Assembly: GCA_947479755.1 (NCBI GenBank) | Contig: CANKAM010000010.1 | Coordinates: forward strand, 28,209-92,208 | Direction of reading: 5' to 3' | DNA from: Bacteroidota bacterium | Lineage (GTDB): Bacteria; Bacteroidota; Bacteroidia; SXHM01 | DNA length: 64,000 bases | Shown here: piece by piece, positions 18,062 to 27,925 of the stretch | Layout: each line of letters begins with the position of its first letter | Numbering within the stretch: the stretch's first letter is position 1 | Made by a program: the position numbers and the translations under genes | Notes under the pieces: generated by a model | Database searches by the model: none | Told to the model about the DNA's origin: nothing | Seen by the model: only the letters and a program-made list of their open reading frames with translations

Positions 18062-18639
18062 CATTTACCCAAAAACGGTAAGGCAATTTGGCATCCTCAC
18101 CTGCATATTCAACACCTATGCGTGGCCCTTTATTGATAAGCCTCTCCGGAATTATTATTCCGCGGTCTTCAATCCATATTTTGTTTCCCGCAAGGTCTTG
18201 TGCATTGTGACTGCGGAAGTTTATTCCCAGCGCCATACTTACTTTTCCTGGTCCTGTGGTTAATCCTTTTTTTTAGTTTCTCTGATTTTCTGCGTTGCAG
18301 AATTTTCTCAATCCCTTCTATCGGTTGTATGGCACGGACAAGCACCGCATGAGGAATATCTTTTCGGTTGGTAACCACATTAAAGAGTGAATACATTCCG
18401 TAGCAGAGATAAACATAAGAAACGCCACCTTCTGCATACATGGTTTCTGTTCTTGAAGTTCATCTTCCTCCGTAAGCGTGAGATGCTTTATCAATAATAC
18501 CTGCATAGGCTTCAGTTTCGGTGATAATGCCTGCGGTAATAGTTTTCCCATCTTTGGTATAAAGCACTTTCCCGAGCAGTTGTTTACTTAAACTCACTAC
18601 ATCATCCTGTAAATAAAAATCCTTTGGAAGTTTACTCAT
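18045..18639 (-). pseudogene. 3-methyladenine DNA glycosylase (AAG/MPG family), broken by a stop and a frameshift
   Basis: Reading the minus strand from ATG 18639 gives an almost complete Aag-type glycosylase: [20 protein letters not shown], then [21 protein letters not shown], then RTETMYAEGGVSYVYLCYGM ... FNVVTN, and finally TTGPGKVSMALGI. Two lesions interrupt it. The first is an in-frame TGA right after YGGR (near 18466), where the family normally has Arg; CGA to TGA is one transition. The second is a run of eight A (18265-18272) where seven would keep the frame into GLTTGPGK. The family normally excises alkylated purines in base-excision repair. The start overlaps the recQ stop by 8 bp, so the gene was once translationally coupled to recQ. 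Sequencing error could explain the homopolymer but hardly the TGA as well. Confidence 0.88.
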
Positions 18640-20551
18640 TGACTAATTGGAGCTTGTTCTCATTATTATAAATAACAATTCCTTCCTCCATTAGTTGTTG
18701 CAGTGTTTTTATAATCAAAGCTTCTTTGTTGCTTCCGTATTTTTCAAGTAATTCTTTTAAGCTAAGCGGAGAATTCATCAGCAGTGATTTCATTTTCTCC
18801 GATATTTTTTCAAAATCTGTAGTCTTTAATTCCTGCTTGTCGCGTTCCAAACAAATATCACAGACGCCACAGTTTTCGGTATTGGTTTCACCGAAATAAG
18901 CTAACAGCAGGCGGCTTCGGCAAAAGATTTTGTTGTCGGCATAGTTGAGCACAGCATCAATTTTTTGCTGAAATACTTTTTTGCGTAGCTCGTAATTTTC
19001 TTTTGAAAAGGTGAGCAAGCCTGTATCAATTCTTCCTCTGCCGAAAGAAAGTTTAGGTAAACTGCTTTGCGGAAAGTAAGAAACCAGTTCGTGTTCCTGC
19101 AAACGGAAAATGATATTCAGAACCTTTGCCTTATCTAACTTGGTGCGGGTTGCAATTTCGTTTTCGAAAATATTTACGTACTCAAAAAACAAGCCGGAGT
19201 AGGAGCGTAGCATCACTTTTACTACAGCATCTACTTCCAGATTAGCAACCTGAAATTCATAAAGTTGTTCTTTTGTCCCCGTTATTTTAAGGCGCGAAGG
19301 CATATAAACACTTTCGGTAAGAAGCAGGTGTTCTTCTTTTTCAAGAAACTTTATACAATTGATTACACGCAAGGCCTCCAACTTATATTTTTTACAGAAA
19401 TCAGCAATGTCAAACTCAAAAAAATGGTCGGCACCACTGCCCATTGCCAGATGAAAATAATTTGAGAGCGCATGATACACCTGTTTGATTTCTTCTTTCT
19501 CAGGGAAAGTTGTGAGCACTCTTTTCTTTAGTTCAATCTTATCTTTATTACTCACCAGTAATACCGCATAGGCTTTTTTCTCATCGCGACCTGCGCGACC
19601 TGCTTCCTGAAAATAGGCTTCTAATGATTCTGCAAGGTCGCTGTGGATAACAAAACGCACATCGGGCTTGTCAATTCCCATTCCAAAAGCATTGGTTGCT
19701 GAAATAACCTGCACGGTGTTATTAATCCATTGTTCCTGTACCTGTGCACGTTTTGCAGCATCCATTCCGGCATGATAAAAGGCTGAACTTATATTATTTG
19801 TTTGCAGTAAAGTTGCTGTTTCAGCGGTTTTGCGCCTGCTGCGCTCGTAAACAATTCCGCTGCCGCCCACGTTATTTATCACCTTCAGCATGCGCTTGCT
19901 CTTGTCTTCTTCGTGCAAAACCACATAGGCAAGATTAGGACGGTTAAAACTTTTACGCAATACGTGTTCATTTTTGAAACCAAGTTTCTGCTGAATGTCT
20001 TTTACCACATCGGGCGTTGCCGTTGCTGTAAGTGCAAGAACGGGAACCTTTGGAACATATTGCCGGATTTCTTTTATCTTCATGTATGGCGGACGAAAAT
20101 CATAACCCCATTGAGAGATACAGTGCGCCTCGTCAACAGCTATGAGGTTTACGTTCATCTTTGGAAGGCGCGCCAGAAATATTTCAGTTTGCAGGCGCTC
20201 GGGCGAGAGATAGAGAAATTTATAGTTGCCGTAAATACAGTTGTCCAGAGCAATGTCAATCTCTTTCATACTCATTACCGAATTGATGGCAACGGCTTTG
20301 ATATCTTTTTTGCGCAGGCTGTCTACCTGGTCTTTCATGAGCGCAATAAGCGGTGAAACCACTATGCACAAGCCTTCCATGCACAGGGCAGGCACCTGAA
20401 AACAGATGGATTTACCGCCACCGGTGGGGAGTAGTGCAAGGGTGTCTTTTCCTTGCAGGGCGGCATTAACAATGTCTTCCTGCAGCGGACGGAAATTTTG
20501 ATAATTCCAGTATTTAAGAAGTATTTCGCGGGGCGAAGAAACGGCATTCAT
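18632..20551 (-). CDS. recQ: ATP-dependent DNA helicase RecQ (short form without HRDC)
   Basis: 639 residues. Helicase motifs: Walker [17 protein letters not shown] (~40-55), DEAH box [16 protein letters not shown] (~137-152), TATATP, and motif [11 protein letters not shown]. The RecQ-C-terminal region has zinc ligands in [12 protein letters not shown] and CGVCDIC. The winged helix follows, but there is no HRDC domain, so it is shorter than E. coli RecQ-type proteins of ~610-730 residues with HRDC. It unwinds DNA 3' to 5' in recombination repair. It overlaps the J-domain gene by 4 bp (ATGA) upstream and the glycosylase start by 8 bp downstream, forming one operon. Confidence 0.95.
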   Translation of the reverse strand: MNAVSSPREILLKYWNYQNFRPLQEDIVNAALQGKDTLALLPTGGGKSICFQVPALCMEGLCIVVSPLIALMKDQVDSLRKKDIKAVAINSVMSMKEIDIALDNCIYGNYKFLYLSPERLQTEIFLARLPKMNVNLIAVDEAHCISQWGYDFRPPYMKIKEIRQYVPKVPVLALTATATPDVVKDIQQKLGFKNEHVLRKSFNRPNLAYVVLHEEDKSKRMLKVINNVGGSGIVYERSRRKTAETATLLQTNNISSAFYHAGMDAAKRAQVQEQWINNTVQVISATNAFGMGIDKPDVRFVIHSDLAESLEAYFQEAGRAGRDEKKAYAVLLVSNKDKIELKKRVLTTFPEKEEIKQVYHALSNYFHLAMGSGADHFFEFDIADFCKKYKLEALRVINCIKFLEKEEHLLLTESVYMPSRLKITGTKEQLYEFQVANLEVDAVVKVMLRSYSGLFFEYVNIFENEIATRTKLDKAKVLNIIFRLQEHELVSYFPQSSLPKLSFGRGRIDTGLLTFSKENYELRKKVFQQKIDAVLNYADNKIFCRSRLLLAYFGETNTENCGVCDICLERDKQELKTTDFEKISEKMKSLLMNSPLSLKELLEKYGSNKEALIIKTLQQLMEEGIVIYNNENKLQLVNE

Positions 20552-21057
20552 TCACTCAACAGTATCGACTTGGCTACATCGCGTATCATAAAAAAGCCGG
20601 GTAAAAGCAGAATCAGTACACCGAAATTGATTGCATTGTGATAAACAGCCAGCGAAGGAATAAAAACGCACAGCATACCAATAAACATAATGGAAAAAAG
20701 GAAAAATTTGAATAGCGGGCGCGATGGCTCAAAATCTTTTTCATCTTCTTTAGGCTGCGCCTGTTCGCGTTCGGGGTTTCTGCGGTAGGCAGGGTCGCGG
20801 TGTGGCTGTTCCTTTTGCGTTGCAGCAGTTGTTGTACGAAACTGTTCGTATTCCAGCTTCAGGTCGTAGCGTCTTCTTTTCTTTTCATCGCAAAGGGTGT
20901 CGTTTGCGGTGTTGAGAATGGTAAAGTAGTCGTGGGCGCTAGCCGATGCATTCACATCGGGATGATAGAGTTTTGCTTTTCTGCGGTAGGCGAGTTTTAT
21001 CTGCGAAACGGTGGCGTTTCGCTCTACACCAAGTATTTTGTAGTAGTTATAAATCAT
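20548..21057 (-). CDS. J-domain protein with C-terminal membrane segments
   Basis: 169 residues. Residues 1-70 are a J domain (NYYKILGVERNATVSQIKLA, HPD at 32-34, then DEKKRRRYD) that would stimulate a DnaK partner. A charged linker follows (~75-110), then two hydrophobic segments (~113-135 and ~142-160), so the J domain is probably tethered to the inner membrane facing the cytoplasm. It lacks the G/F, zinc-finger and C-terminal domains of full DnaJ. Its stop overlaps the recQ start by 4 bp; the link to recQ is positional only. Confidence 0.87.
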   Translation of the reverse strand: MIYNYYKILGVERNATVSQIKLAYRRKAKLYHPDVNASASAHDYFTILNTANDTLCDEKKRRRYDLKLEYEQFRTTTAATQKEQPHRDPAYRRNPEREQAQPKEDEKDFEPSRPLFKFFLFSIMFIGMLCVFIPSLAVYHNAINFGVLILLLPGFFMIRDVAKSILLSE

Positions 21058-21148
21058 AAAATACTAACGCTAAACTTTTACTGAAAAGTATAGCAATAGT
21101 ACGAAAAATTGATGCAGCGAGAAAGACGTGAATAAAACTAAATGAATT

Positions 21149-21616
21149 TTAGAATACCCAGTTCTTATTGTTGGTAGCTGTTTCGTGAGCAGGTTGTTCT
21201 TCTTCCAGAAGTTCGTAATTTCCGTAATCGTCAAAACTGCTTAGGCTGAAATTCTTTTCTAAGTTGTATAAGGCTGTAATATCATCCATCAATGTTTGCG
21301 GAATGTATTTGGTGTTTTTTTCAAAGCTCAGCATGTTCAGCATCCCGCCATTCTCAAGCTGAGCAACAGAGTTAGGGATGATTTCAAAATTAGTAAATCC
21401 AAGTTGAGCCAATTCCGTTTGTGCGGCAGTTAGTTTTTCAACATCATCGGCACAGATGTAGAAACTCCAGCGGTATTGGTTATCAAAATCCCATTTCTCC
21501 TGTTCCAGTAAATCACCGAAATAGAGTTGTATGTTTCCGATGGTATGACCAGGGAACTGGGCGCTGGCAGTGGTGAAGAGGGTGAGGGTAAAGAGGGTTA
21601 TGAGAACTGATTTCAT
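21149..21616 (-). CDS. Small secreted protein of unknown function
   Basis: 155 residues with a clear Sec signal peptide (cleavage expected after ASA-19, leaving an N-terminal Gln). The mature part is mixed alpha/beta with no motif I recognise; it contains EKWDFDNQYRWSFYICADD and an acidic C-terminus. No Cys pair, lipobox or sorting domain is seen. It stands alone between the J-domain gene and the 905-residue membrane protein, same strand, 68 nt after the latter. Confidence 0.7.
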   Translation of the reverse strand: MKSVLITLFTLTLFTTASAQFPGHTIGNIQLYFGDLLEQEKWDFDNQYRWSFYICADDVEKLTAAQTELAQLGFTNFEIIPNSVAQLENGGMLNMLSFEKNTKYIPQTLMDDITALYNLEKNFSLSSFDDYGNYELLEEEQPAHETATNNKNWVF

Positions 21617-21684
21617 TGCCGGAGTTTTTTTTGTCGTTTAACGATGATATAAGTGAAAGGTTTGGGAGTTCGATGAACGACCAA

Positions 21685-24402
21685 TCACTCCAGCGGATAA
21701 ATCATCACCGCACTTCCCGAGGCGGTAACTAATAAGGAGGGGATATCACCATTGCCTAAGGCAACATCAAACAACGTGCTGCCTGCCAGCGGAAAATCTT
21801 CTTCCACTCCGCCATCGGCAGTAAAAATAAATACCTCACTGCTACCCTTGCAAACAGCACCTAAGCGTTGCCCGTCCCATGTTTCGGTAATCAGAGGAGG
21901 CAAATTGGTTTCGCTTTCAAATTTATGACCAAACAGCGTTTCGCCTTTGGCATTGTAAACAAACAATTCGTTCAGGTCGCTGAAAATAAGTTCAGGCGTT
22001 TTGTCTGAATTGATGTCGCCATAAACAAAATGATGGTGCGCTGTAAATTCTTTCGCTGTAATTTTTTCCGTTTTGCCGCTCATGCTAACGGTATAAACCT
22101 TGCCGGTGCTGTCGGTAAAAGCAATAAGTCCGTTAAAAGTCTGCAAGGTGTTATGCCCGAACCGGAACTTCTCTTTTACCTTAGCCTTGTCACTTCCCTT
22201 GCGGTCAAGAATATTGAGTTTGCCGTCAGCTTCTGCAATTACAATAAAATCTTTCCCCCCGGTGCGCACATGTACAATGGGTTGCGTAACCACTTCGTTC
22301 GTTTTCTTAAATCCCCAGCCTTTCACTGTTTCTCCTTTAGCATCCATGCAATACACCTTTTTGTTTTTGCAGGCAACAAACAGGCGGTAGTCGCGCTTGC
22401 CATCGTAATCAAAAACCGACAGGGGTGAAGTGGCAGGCGCTTCCAGTTCAATCGGGTATTTCGGAACATCTTCGCCCTTGCGGTCAACTAAGTAAATGAA
22501 GTTGGTGGTGCCAAACAGGATTTGAAGTTTTCCGTTCTTGTAAACATCCACCTGATGCACCTTGCCGTTTATTTTTTCGGGAATTTGTTTCTTCCACAAA
22601 ATGGTCCCCATGCTGTTGATGAGGTAAACGTTGTTGGCATCGTCCTGCACAAAGACTTCATTCTCGCCCGAGAATGAGTTTTTCAGGAACACCGGCTTTC
22701 CGCTCACGGTTGTATCTAAGCGAGCCTCAAAAACATTGGCTTTAGTGCCGCTGTAATCGACATTGTATTTCAGGTAAACATTGGTGTAAAAGGCGCTTCC
22801 GTTTGAACTCATCTGCACGGCAAGTCCTTCGAATTTGCGCATCGTTTCTTCGCTCTTTTTCAGTTCTTTTGAGGTTTCGCGGTTAGCATATGAGTCAATG
22901 ATATTCTTTGAGCGCGAAGGGTTGGAATAGGCAAAAACATTAAAGGTAGAGGAAAGGTTTTCGCTGTAGGTAGAGAAGTAAACATCTTTGCCCAGCGTTT
23001 TATCAGCAATGTAATAGTTGATGTAATTTTTTACCGACTGCATGCTGTTGCCAAATACCACGTAATCACCCAGAATAGTGTAATAGGTAGTTTGCATCTG
23101 CTCAAATGCAGAGCCGAATAAGCGCGGTAAAACTTGAGGTAAATTAATGTTGGTAATGGTATATTCCTGATAAACTTCCTGTTCAGCCACACCTTGTTTT
23201 TCCGAAAGACTTTTCACCAGCCCTGTAAGCAGATCAGATGCAAGTTCTGCTTTGCGCGCCCTGAAAACGGCATACGTGTTGTCCGAAAAAGATGCTGCCT
23301 TTGGCTCGGTAATGCATACGCCAAACTCGCTGCCCATCCACGAGAACATGCTCAGTTCAATGTCGACATCGTAAGTGGTGTTAATGTTTTTTACCTCCTT
23401 TTCGTAGCGCTCCAAATCTTTTATTCGTTTCAGGTGGGTTTTGTAATCATTGTAAAAACTCAGGATATCACCAATCCCGAAGAACATAAATGTTGCCGTG
23501 TTTGCAGGCAGCACCGCAGGAAACTCAACCTGTTGAGGTTTCTGTACAGTAAACAAATTCAGGTAGTGCGCTGCGGTATCGTTGGGGTAGGTAAAGCCGT
23601 TCAGCATCACTCCTTCGGGGCGCAGGTTCATATCCAGTTCACTCCACTCCGCTATTTTTGCAAATGTTTCAAATGACGAAGCACTTTCAGATTTTACAAA
23701 TACCTGCAGGTAGCCCGGAAAACGTGCATAGTTGATGTAGATATTTACTTCCACATTTTTTCCCGAAGACTCAACAGCCTTCACAAAATAAGTATCCTTC
23801 ATCATGCTCCCGCCCTTGTTCAGCTGGTCAATGGCAGATTCGGTAAGCAGCAGCGAGTAGCTGGCTATAAACACACCCTGATATTGCGTGTAATAAAATG
23901 CACTGTCGGTTTCGCTTTTCTTTACACTTGTTACAATACTATTGCCGTACTCAAAATTGCGGAAAATAGCATCGGGACGGCAAACTGCTTTAACTACTTC
24001 ATCCAGCCGATCTTTCATATTTGCCTTTTCAAGCGCTATGCAGTAGAGGTATTCCAGGCTGTGATCGGACTGTGTATGCACCGAAATATACATTTTACGG
24101 TTGCCGAATATATCAGCCGCTACGGCATTGGTTTTTAGTATGGAATCAATGAAATCTACATTGTCCCTGAAAATCTGAAAGGTCTCGTACTTCTCCAGTT
24201 CATCGCGGTAGGTGGCCGTTGTTTTATAAGTTTCCCATGCTTTGCGGAAGTCACGGATTTCAAGAATGATTGCAGCATCGCGTGGTACTGCATTGATGGC
24301 ATCGGTAGGCTTGGTGCTGTTTCGAAAAAAATACCACCAACCCCCGCCAATAAGGGCGAGCGTAATAATAACCGAAGAAACAATAAGAACCGTACGTTTC
24401 AT
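21685..24402 (-). CDS. Membrane-anchored large protein with C-terminal beta-propeller-like repeats
   Basis: 905 residues from ATG 24402; a GTG four codons upstream is possible. One N-terminal membrane segment (~3-24, TVLIVSSVIITLALIGGGWW) leaves the bulk in the periplasm. Residues ~30-560 resemble DUF3352-type proteins (AINAVPRDAAIILEIRDFRK). From ~570 on there are WD/PQQ-like repeats: NNVYLINSMGTILWKKQIP, FIYLVDRKGEDVPKYP, KVYCMDAKGETVKGWGF and ELFVYNAKGE, indicating a beta-propeller of about five to seven blades. No catalytic motif or sorting domain is recognised. It may be a scaffold or sensor at the inner membrane; the function is unknown. It follows hom by 85 nt on the same strand. Confidence 0.75.
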   Translation of the reverse strand: MKRTVLIVSSVIITLALIGGGWWYFFRNSTKPTDAINAVPRDAAIILEIRDFRKAWETYKTTATYRDELEKYETFQIFRDNVDFIDSILKTNAVAADIFGNRKMYISVHTQSDHSLEYLYCIALEKANMKDRLDEVVKAVCRPDAIFRNFEYGNSIVTSVKKSETDSAFYYTQYQGVFIASYSLLLTESAIDQLNKGGSMMKDTYFVKAVESSGKNVEVNIYINYARFPGYLQVFVKSESASSFETFAKIAEWSELDMNLRPEGVMLNGFTYPNDTAAHYLNLFTVQKPQQVEFPAVLPANTATFMFFGIGDILSFYNDYKTHLKRIKDLERYEKEVKNINTTYDVDIELSMFSWMGSEFGVCITEPKAASFSDNTYAVFRARKAELASDLLTGLVKSLSEKQGVAEQEVYQEYTITNINLPQVLPRLFGSAFEQMQTTYYTILGDYVVFGNSMQSVKNYINYYIADKTLGKDVYFSTYSENLSSTFNVFAYSNPSRSKNIIDSYANRETSKELKKSEETMRKFEGLAVQMSSNGSAFYTNVYLKYNVDYSGTKANVFEARLDTTVSGKPVFLKNSFSGENEVFVQDDANNVYLINSMGTILWKKQIPEKINGKVHQVDVYKNGKLQILFGTTNFIYLVDRKGEDVPKYPIELEAPATSPLSVFDYDGKRDYRLFVACKNKKVYCMDAKGETVKGWGFKKTNEVVTQPIVHVRTGGKDFIVIAEADGKLNILDRKGSDKAKVKEKFRFGHNTLQTFNGLIAFTDSTGKVYTVSMSGKTEKITAKEFTAHHHFVYGDINSDKTPELIFSDLNELFVYNAKGETLFGHKFESETNLPPLITETWDGQRLGAVCKGSSEVFIFTADGGVEEDFPLAGSTLFDVALGNGDIPSLLVTASGSAVMIYPLE

Positions 24403-24487
24403 ATTCACAGACACACAAAAATAGGGCTAATTAGCCTACTTGTCCCTGATACGAAACATAGATATTAATAGTTCGCTGTCAATATCC

Positions 24488-25717
24488 CTATTTGGTTTCA
24501 GCTTTTTCTGCAACAGCCTCCTGAAGGGTGAGTTCTGAAATATTTTTGCCTGTATTGGCAATAAATAATTTGCTGTTTTGGATTTTGGCAGCTTTCTTCA
24601 GCAGGTTTTCAAGTATCACTGTGCCAATTACAAAGCCGTTTCCTTTCTCTGAAATGTTTTCGAATTCAATCAGGTTCAGTTCCTGCTCATTACTGAAACG
24701 CACATACAACTCAAGCAATACATTTTTTGAGTAACGGAGTTTTTTGTCCTGCGAGGCTTTGTGGTAAGCATATTTGTAATCGTAGGTAACCGCTGAAATG
24801 TCTGATAATACAGCAGATCCGGTTGGGTGACCGCCCGCACCCTTGCCTAAATAAAACTGTTTGTCGGAAAAAGCTGCTTCCACAATCACCCCGTTAAACT
24901 CGTTTTCAACAAAGTATAAATACTGATGAGGTGCAACAAAAGTAGGCATGGTGTGAATTGTGATTTCATCGTCATTCAGTTTGCGCACCACGTTTACCAA
25001 TTTAATTTTTCTTCCGCTTTTGCGCGCATACTCTATATCTGCGGTTGAAAGATTTTGGATCCCCAGGTTCAGAATCTCATCTGGGTGAATGAATAAACCG
25101 TATGCATGTGCTGAAATAATTGTGAGTTTGAATTTGGCATCAAAACCGCCCACATCTAATAAGGGATTCGATTCAGCGAAACCTAAATCCTGCGCCTGTT
25201 TCAAGGCCGTATCATAATCAAGGTGCTCGTTAAAATTTTTTGAAAGAATATAATTGGATGATCCGTTGAAAATTCCGCTTACAGAGTTTAGTAACTCGTT
25301 GTCGTAATATTCCTCCAGCGTGCGGATAATAGGAATACTGCCGCAGGAAGAGGCTTCATACAATAGTGAAACATTGTGTTTGTTTTGCAGTTCAACTAAT
25401 TCGGCCAGGTGATTTGCCACCATTTTTTTGTTCGCAGTAACTACGCTTTTGCCGGAAGTCATTGCAGTTTTTACAATGTTGAATGCTTCATCGGCATCGT
25501 CTATCAACTCCACGACTAAATTAATTTCTGAGTTATTCAGAATGTCGTTTTTATCGAAAGTAAAGAGTTCCATCGGTAATTTGCGCGATTTGCTCCTGTC
25601 CTTCACACAGATTTTAACGATGTCGGCTTTGATGCCGCTGCTCTTGGATAATACATCGTAAAGCCCTTGTCCCACGCAGCCGAAACCAAAGAGTCCGATT
25701 TTTAATTTTGAAATCAT
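24488..25717 (-). CDS. hom: Homoserine dehydrogenase
   Basis: 409 residues. The Rossmann NAD(P) motif is GLFGFGCVGQGLYDVL (~8-23), the substrate region is SCGSIPIIRTLEEYY and GIFNGSSNYIL, and the catalytic block is LLDVGGFDAKFKL with Lys. It reduces aspartate semialdehyde to homoserine. It is a stand-alone enzyme, not fused to aspartokinase, and the C-terminal ~85 residues are a diverged regulatory-type region. As last gene of cysH-osmC-metZ-metX-hom it feeds homoserine to MetX, so the operon covers the homoserine branch to methionine. Confidence 0.93.
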   Translation of the reverse strand: MISKLKIGLFGFGCVGQGLYDVLSKSSGIKADIVKICVKDRSKSRKLPMELFTFDKNDILNNSEINLVVELIDDADEAFNIVKTAMTSGKSVVTANKKMVANHLAELVELQNKHNVSLLYEASSCGSIPIIRTLEEYYDNELLNSVSGIFNGSSNYILSKNFNEHLDYDTALKQAQDLGFAESNPLLDVGGFDAKFKLTIISAHAYGLFIHPDEILNLGIQNLSTADIEYARKSGRKIKLVNVVRKLNDDEITIHTMPTFVAPHQYLYFVENEFNGVIVEAAFSDKQFYLGKGAGGHPTGSAVLSDISAVTYDYKYAYHKASQDKKLRYSKNVLLELYVRFSNEQELNLIEFENISEKGNGFVIGTVILENLLKKAAKIQNSKLFIANTGKNISELTLQEAVAEKAETK

Positions 25718-25732
25718 ATTATTTGTTTACTG

Positions 25733-26743
25733 TTAATAAAATTGATTGATAGCCTCTGTAAGTTGTTTTGTTTCCAATAAAAAACCATCGTGTCCGTAAA
25801 GTGAATCTATTTCCCTGAACTCTGCTCCCGGAATATGTTCTGCCAGAAATGATTGTTCGTTGGGCGGAAAAAGTATATCAGAAGTAATGCCGACAGCAAG
25901 TGTTTTTGCTTTGATAGAAGCCAAGGCATTGGTAACACTTTTTCTTCCCCTTCCAACATTATGTGTGTCCATTGCTTTGGATAAATACCAATAAACATGA
26001 GCGTTGAAACGTTTAACCAATTTATCGCCCTGATAATTCTGATATGATGCAGCGCGAAAGTTGTCAGTCTTTTCGTTGGTTTCCTCGCTCTGACTTTGTC
26101 GGTAAGCATGGTAGTTACGGTAAGAGAGCAAAGCAATAGCACGTGCTGTTTTCATTCCGTTTTGTCCTGCACTCAGGCTTTCTGTTCTGAAAGTCGGGTC
26201 GGTTTCCAGCGCCATGCGTTGCGATTCACGAAAAGCAATTCCCCAGGGCGAATGCAACGCGCTTGTTGCAATAGCAACAAGGTGTTCAATGCGTTCAGGT
26301 TCTTCGATGCTCCATTCAATGGCTTGCTGTCCGCCCAATGAACCACCAATAACAGTGTGTATTTTTTCAATGCCGAGATGTGCAGCCAGCAATTGTTTTG
26401 CCTTCACCATGTCGCGCACAGTTATCATTGGGAAACTGAGAAAATAAGGTTTTTCTGTTTCGGGATTTATACTTGCTGCGCCTGTTGTTCCGTAAAACGA
26501 ACCAAGTATGTTATCGCAGACAATAAAGTATTCATCAGGATTGTAGAAATCAGTTGCACCAAATAACCCTTTCCACCAGTCAAACACATCAGAACTGGCC
26601 GTTAGTGCGTGACAAACCCAAACTACTTTACTTTTTCCGGTAACAAAATTTCCATATGTGTGATACGCAATCTCTAATTCAGGAAGGCTTTTCCCGCTTT
26701 CGAGTCTGAATTCTTTTTTATAATGAAACTTTCTGGCACTCAT
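25733..26743 (-). CDS. metX: Homoserine O-acetyltransferase MetX
   Basis: 336 residues from ATG 26743, placed one nt after the metZ stop; an ATG at 26758 would overlap metZ by 14 bp. It has the alpha/beta-hydrolase fold with CHALTASSDVFDWWKGLFG and the nucleophile elbow VIGGSLGGQQAIEW (Ser). The acid and base are TSDILFPPNEQ and YGHDGFLLE. It transfers acetyl from acetyl-CoA to homoserine, giving O-acetylhomoserine for the sulfhydrylase next door. Acyl specificity (acetyl versus succinyl) cannot be read with certainty from the sequence. Confidence 0.92.
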   Translation of the reverse strand: MSARKFHYKKEFRLESGKSLPELEIAYHTYGNFVTGKSKVVWVCHALTASSDVFDWWKGLFGATDFYNPDEYFIVCDNILGSFYGTTGAASINPETEKPYFLSFPMITVRDMVKAKQLLAAHLGIEKIHTVIGGSLGGQQAIEWSIEEPERIEHLVAIATSALHSPWGIAFRESQRMALETDPTFRTESLSAGQNGMKTARAIALLSYRNYHAYRQSQSEETNEKTDNFRAASYQNYQGDKLVKRFNAHVYWYLSKAMDTHNVGRGRKSVTNALASIKAKTLAVGITSDILFPPNEQSFLAEHIPGAEFREIDSLYGHDGFLLETKQLTEAINQFY

Positions 26744-26744
26744 A

Positions 26745-27923
26745 TTATTTGCTTGCATTCAGCGCCTGTTCAACATCAGAAATAATATCATCAATGTGCT
26801 CCAGTCCGACAGAAATGCGGACTAGCCCCGGTAAAATTCCCGATTCCAATCGCTCTGCTTCTGTCAACTTTGCGTGGGTTGAGGAAGCCGGATGCGTAAC
26901 AATGGAACGTGTGTCGCCCAAATTAGCAGAAATAGAAAGCATCTTCAATGCATCCATAAATTTCCTACCTCTCTCCACTCCGCCTTTTACAATAAACGTT
27001 ACAATTCCACCGCCTGCGCTCATTTGCTTTTTTGCAATTTCGTAATGCGGGTGCGAAGGAAGGAAAGGATATTTCACCAGTTCAACTTCTTTGTTATTCT
27101 CCAACCATTGCGCAAGTTTAAAAGCGCTATCAGAATGTCTGTTCATCCGAACAGCTAGTGTTTCCAGACTTTTTGAAATAATCCATGCATTGAAAGGTGA
27201 AAGCGCAGGGCCGGTGTGCCTTGCAAATAACTTTATGGTGTCAACATACTTTTTGCTTCCGTTAATGGTGCCGCCCATAACGCGTCCTTGTCCATCTAAA
27301 TACTTTGTTGCAGAATGAATGATAATATCTGCTCCGTATTTTACAGGTTGTTGTAAATAAGGTGTTGCAAAGCAATTGTCCACTACCAAAATCAGATTGT
27401 TTTGTTTTGCAAATTTCCCCAGCCATTCTAAATCAATAATGTCTATTCCCGGGTTTGACGGGGTTTCCACATACAACAGTTTGGTTTCTTTTTTCACCGC
27501 AGCCTGCCATGTTTCGGGAGTGTTGATGTCCACATAGCTGTGCGAGATATTCCATTTCGGAAGTAGTTTGGTAATCACGCTGTGCGTAGAGCCGAATATC
27601 GAACGACAGGAAAGCAAATGATCCCCTGCATTAAGCAATGCAGCAAAGGTGGTAAACACGGCTGCCATGCCTGTTGCCGTTGTTAAACCTTCTTCTGTTC
27701 CTTCAAGAAAATTCATTTTTTCAATCAACTCGCTGTTGTTGGGATTGGTAAAACGGCTGTAAATATTTCCTTCCTTTTCATCCGCAAAAAGCGCACGCAT
27801 ATCTTCCGCATCATCAAACATAAAACTGGAAGTAAGAAAGAGGGGGGTGCTGTGCTCTTTCTGAGCAGTGCGTGCTGTTTGCGTGCGCACGGCAAGTGTT
27901 TCAAAATGTTTTGATTTTGCCAT
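26745..27923 (-). CDS. metZ: O-acyl-homoserine sulfhydrylase (Cys/Met metabolism PLP enzyme)
   Basis: 392 residues of the gamma family of PLP enzymes. Marks are YSRFTNPNNSELIEKMN, the ATGMAAVFT cofactor region, YVETPSNPGIDIIDLEWL, VVDNCFATPYLQQP and the Schiff-base Lys in HSATKYLDGQG. It is closest in feel to MetZ, which makes homocysteine directly from O-acylhomoserine and sulfide. Next to MetX the natural substrate is probably O-acetylhomoserine, so metZ is a homology label rather than proof of succinyl specificity. Cystathionine gamma-synthase is the alternative. Confidence 0.88.
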   Translation of the reverse strand: MAKSKHFETLAVRTQTARTAQKEHSTPLFLTSSFMFDDAEDMRALFADEKEGNIYSRFTNPNNSELIEKMNFLEGTEEGLTTATGMAAVFTTFAALLNAGDHLLSCRSIFGSTHSVITKLLPKWNISHSYVDINTPETWQAAVKKETKLLYVETPSNPGIDIIDLEWLGKFAKQNNLILVVDNCFATPYLQQPVKYGADIIIHSATKYLDGQGRVMGGTINGSKKYVDTIKLFARHTGPALSPFNAWIISKSLETLAVRMNRHSDSAFKLAQWLENNKEVELVKYPFLPSHPHYEIAKKQMSAGGGIVTFIVKGGVERGRKFMDALKMLSISANLGDTRSIVTHPASSTHAKLTEAERLESGILPGLVRISVGLEHIDDIISDVEQALNASK

Positions 27924-27925
27924 AA

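Noticed and set aside
19913..20356. 147-codon plus-strand frame inside recQ
   Set aside because: Antisense shadow of recQ with no domain or start signal.
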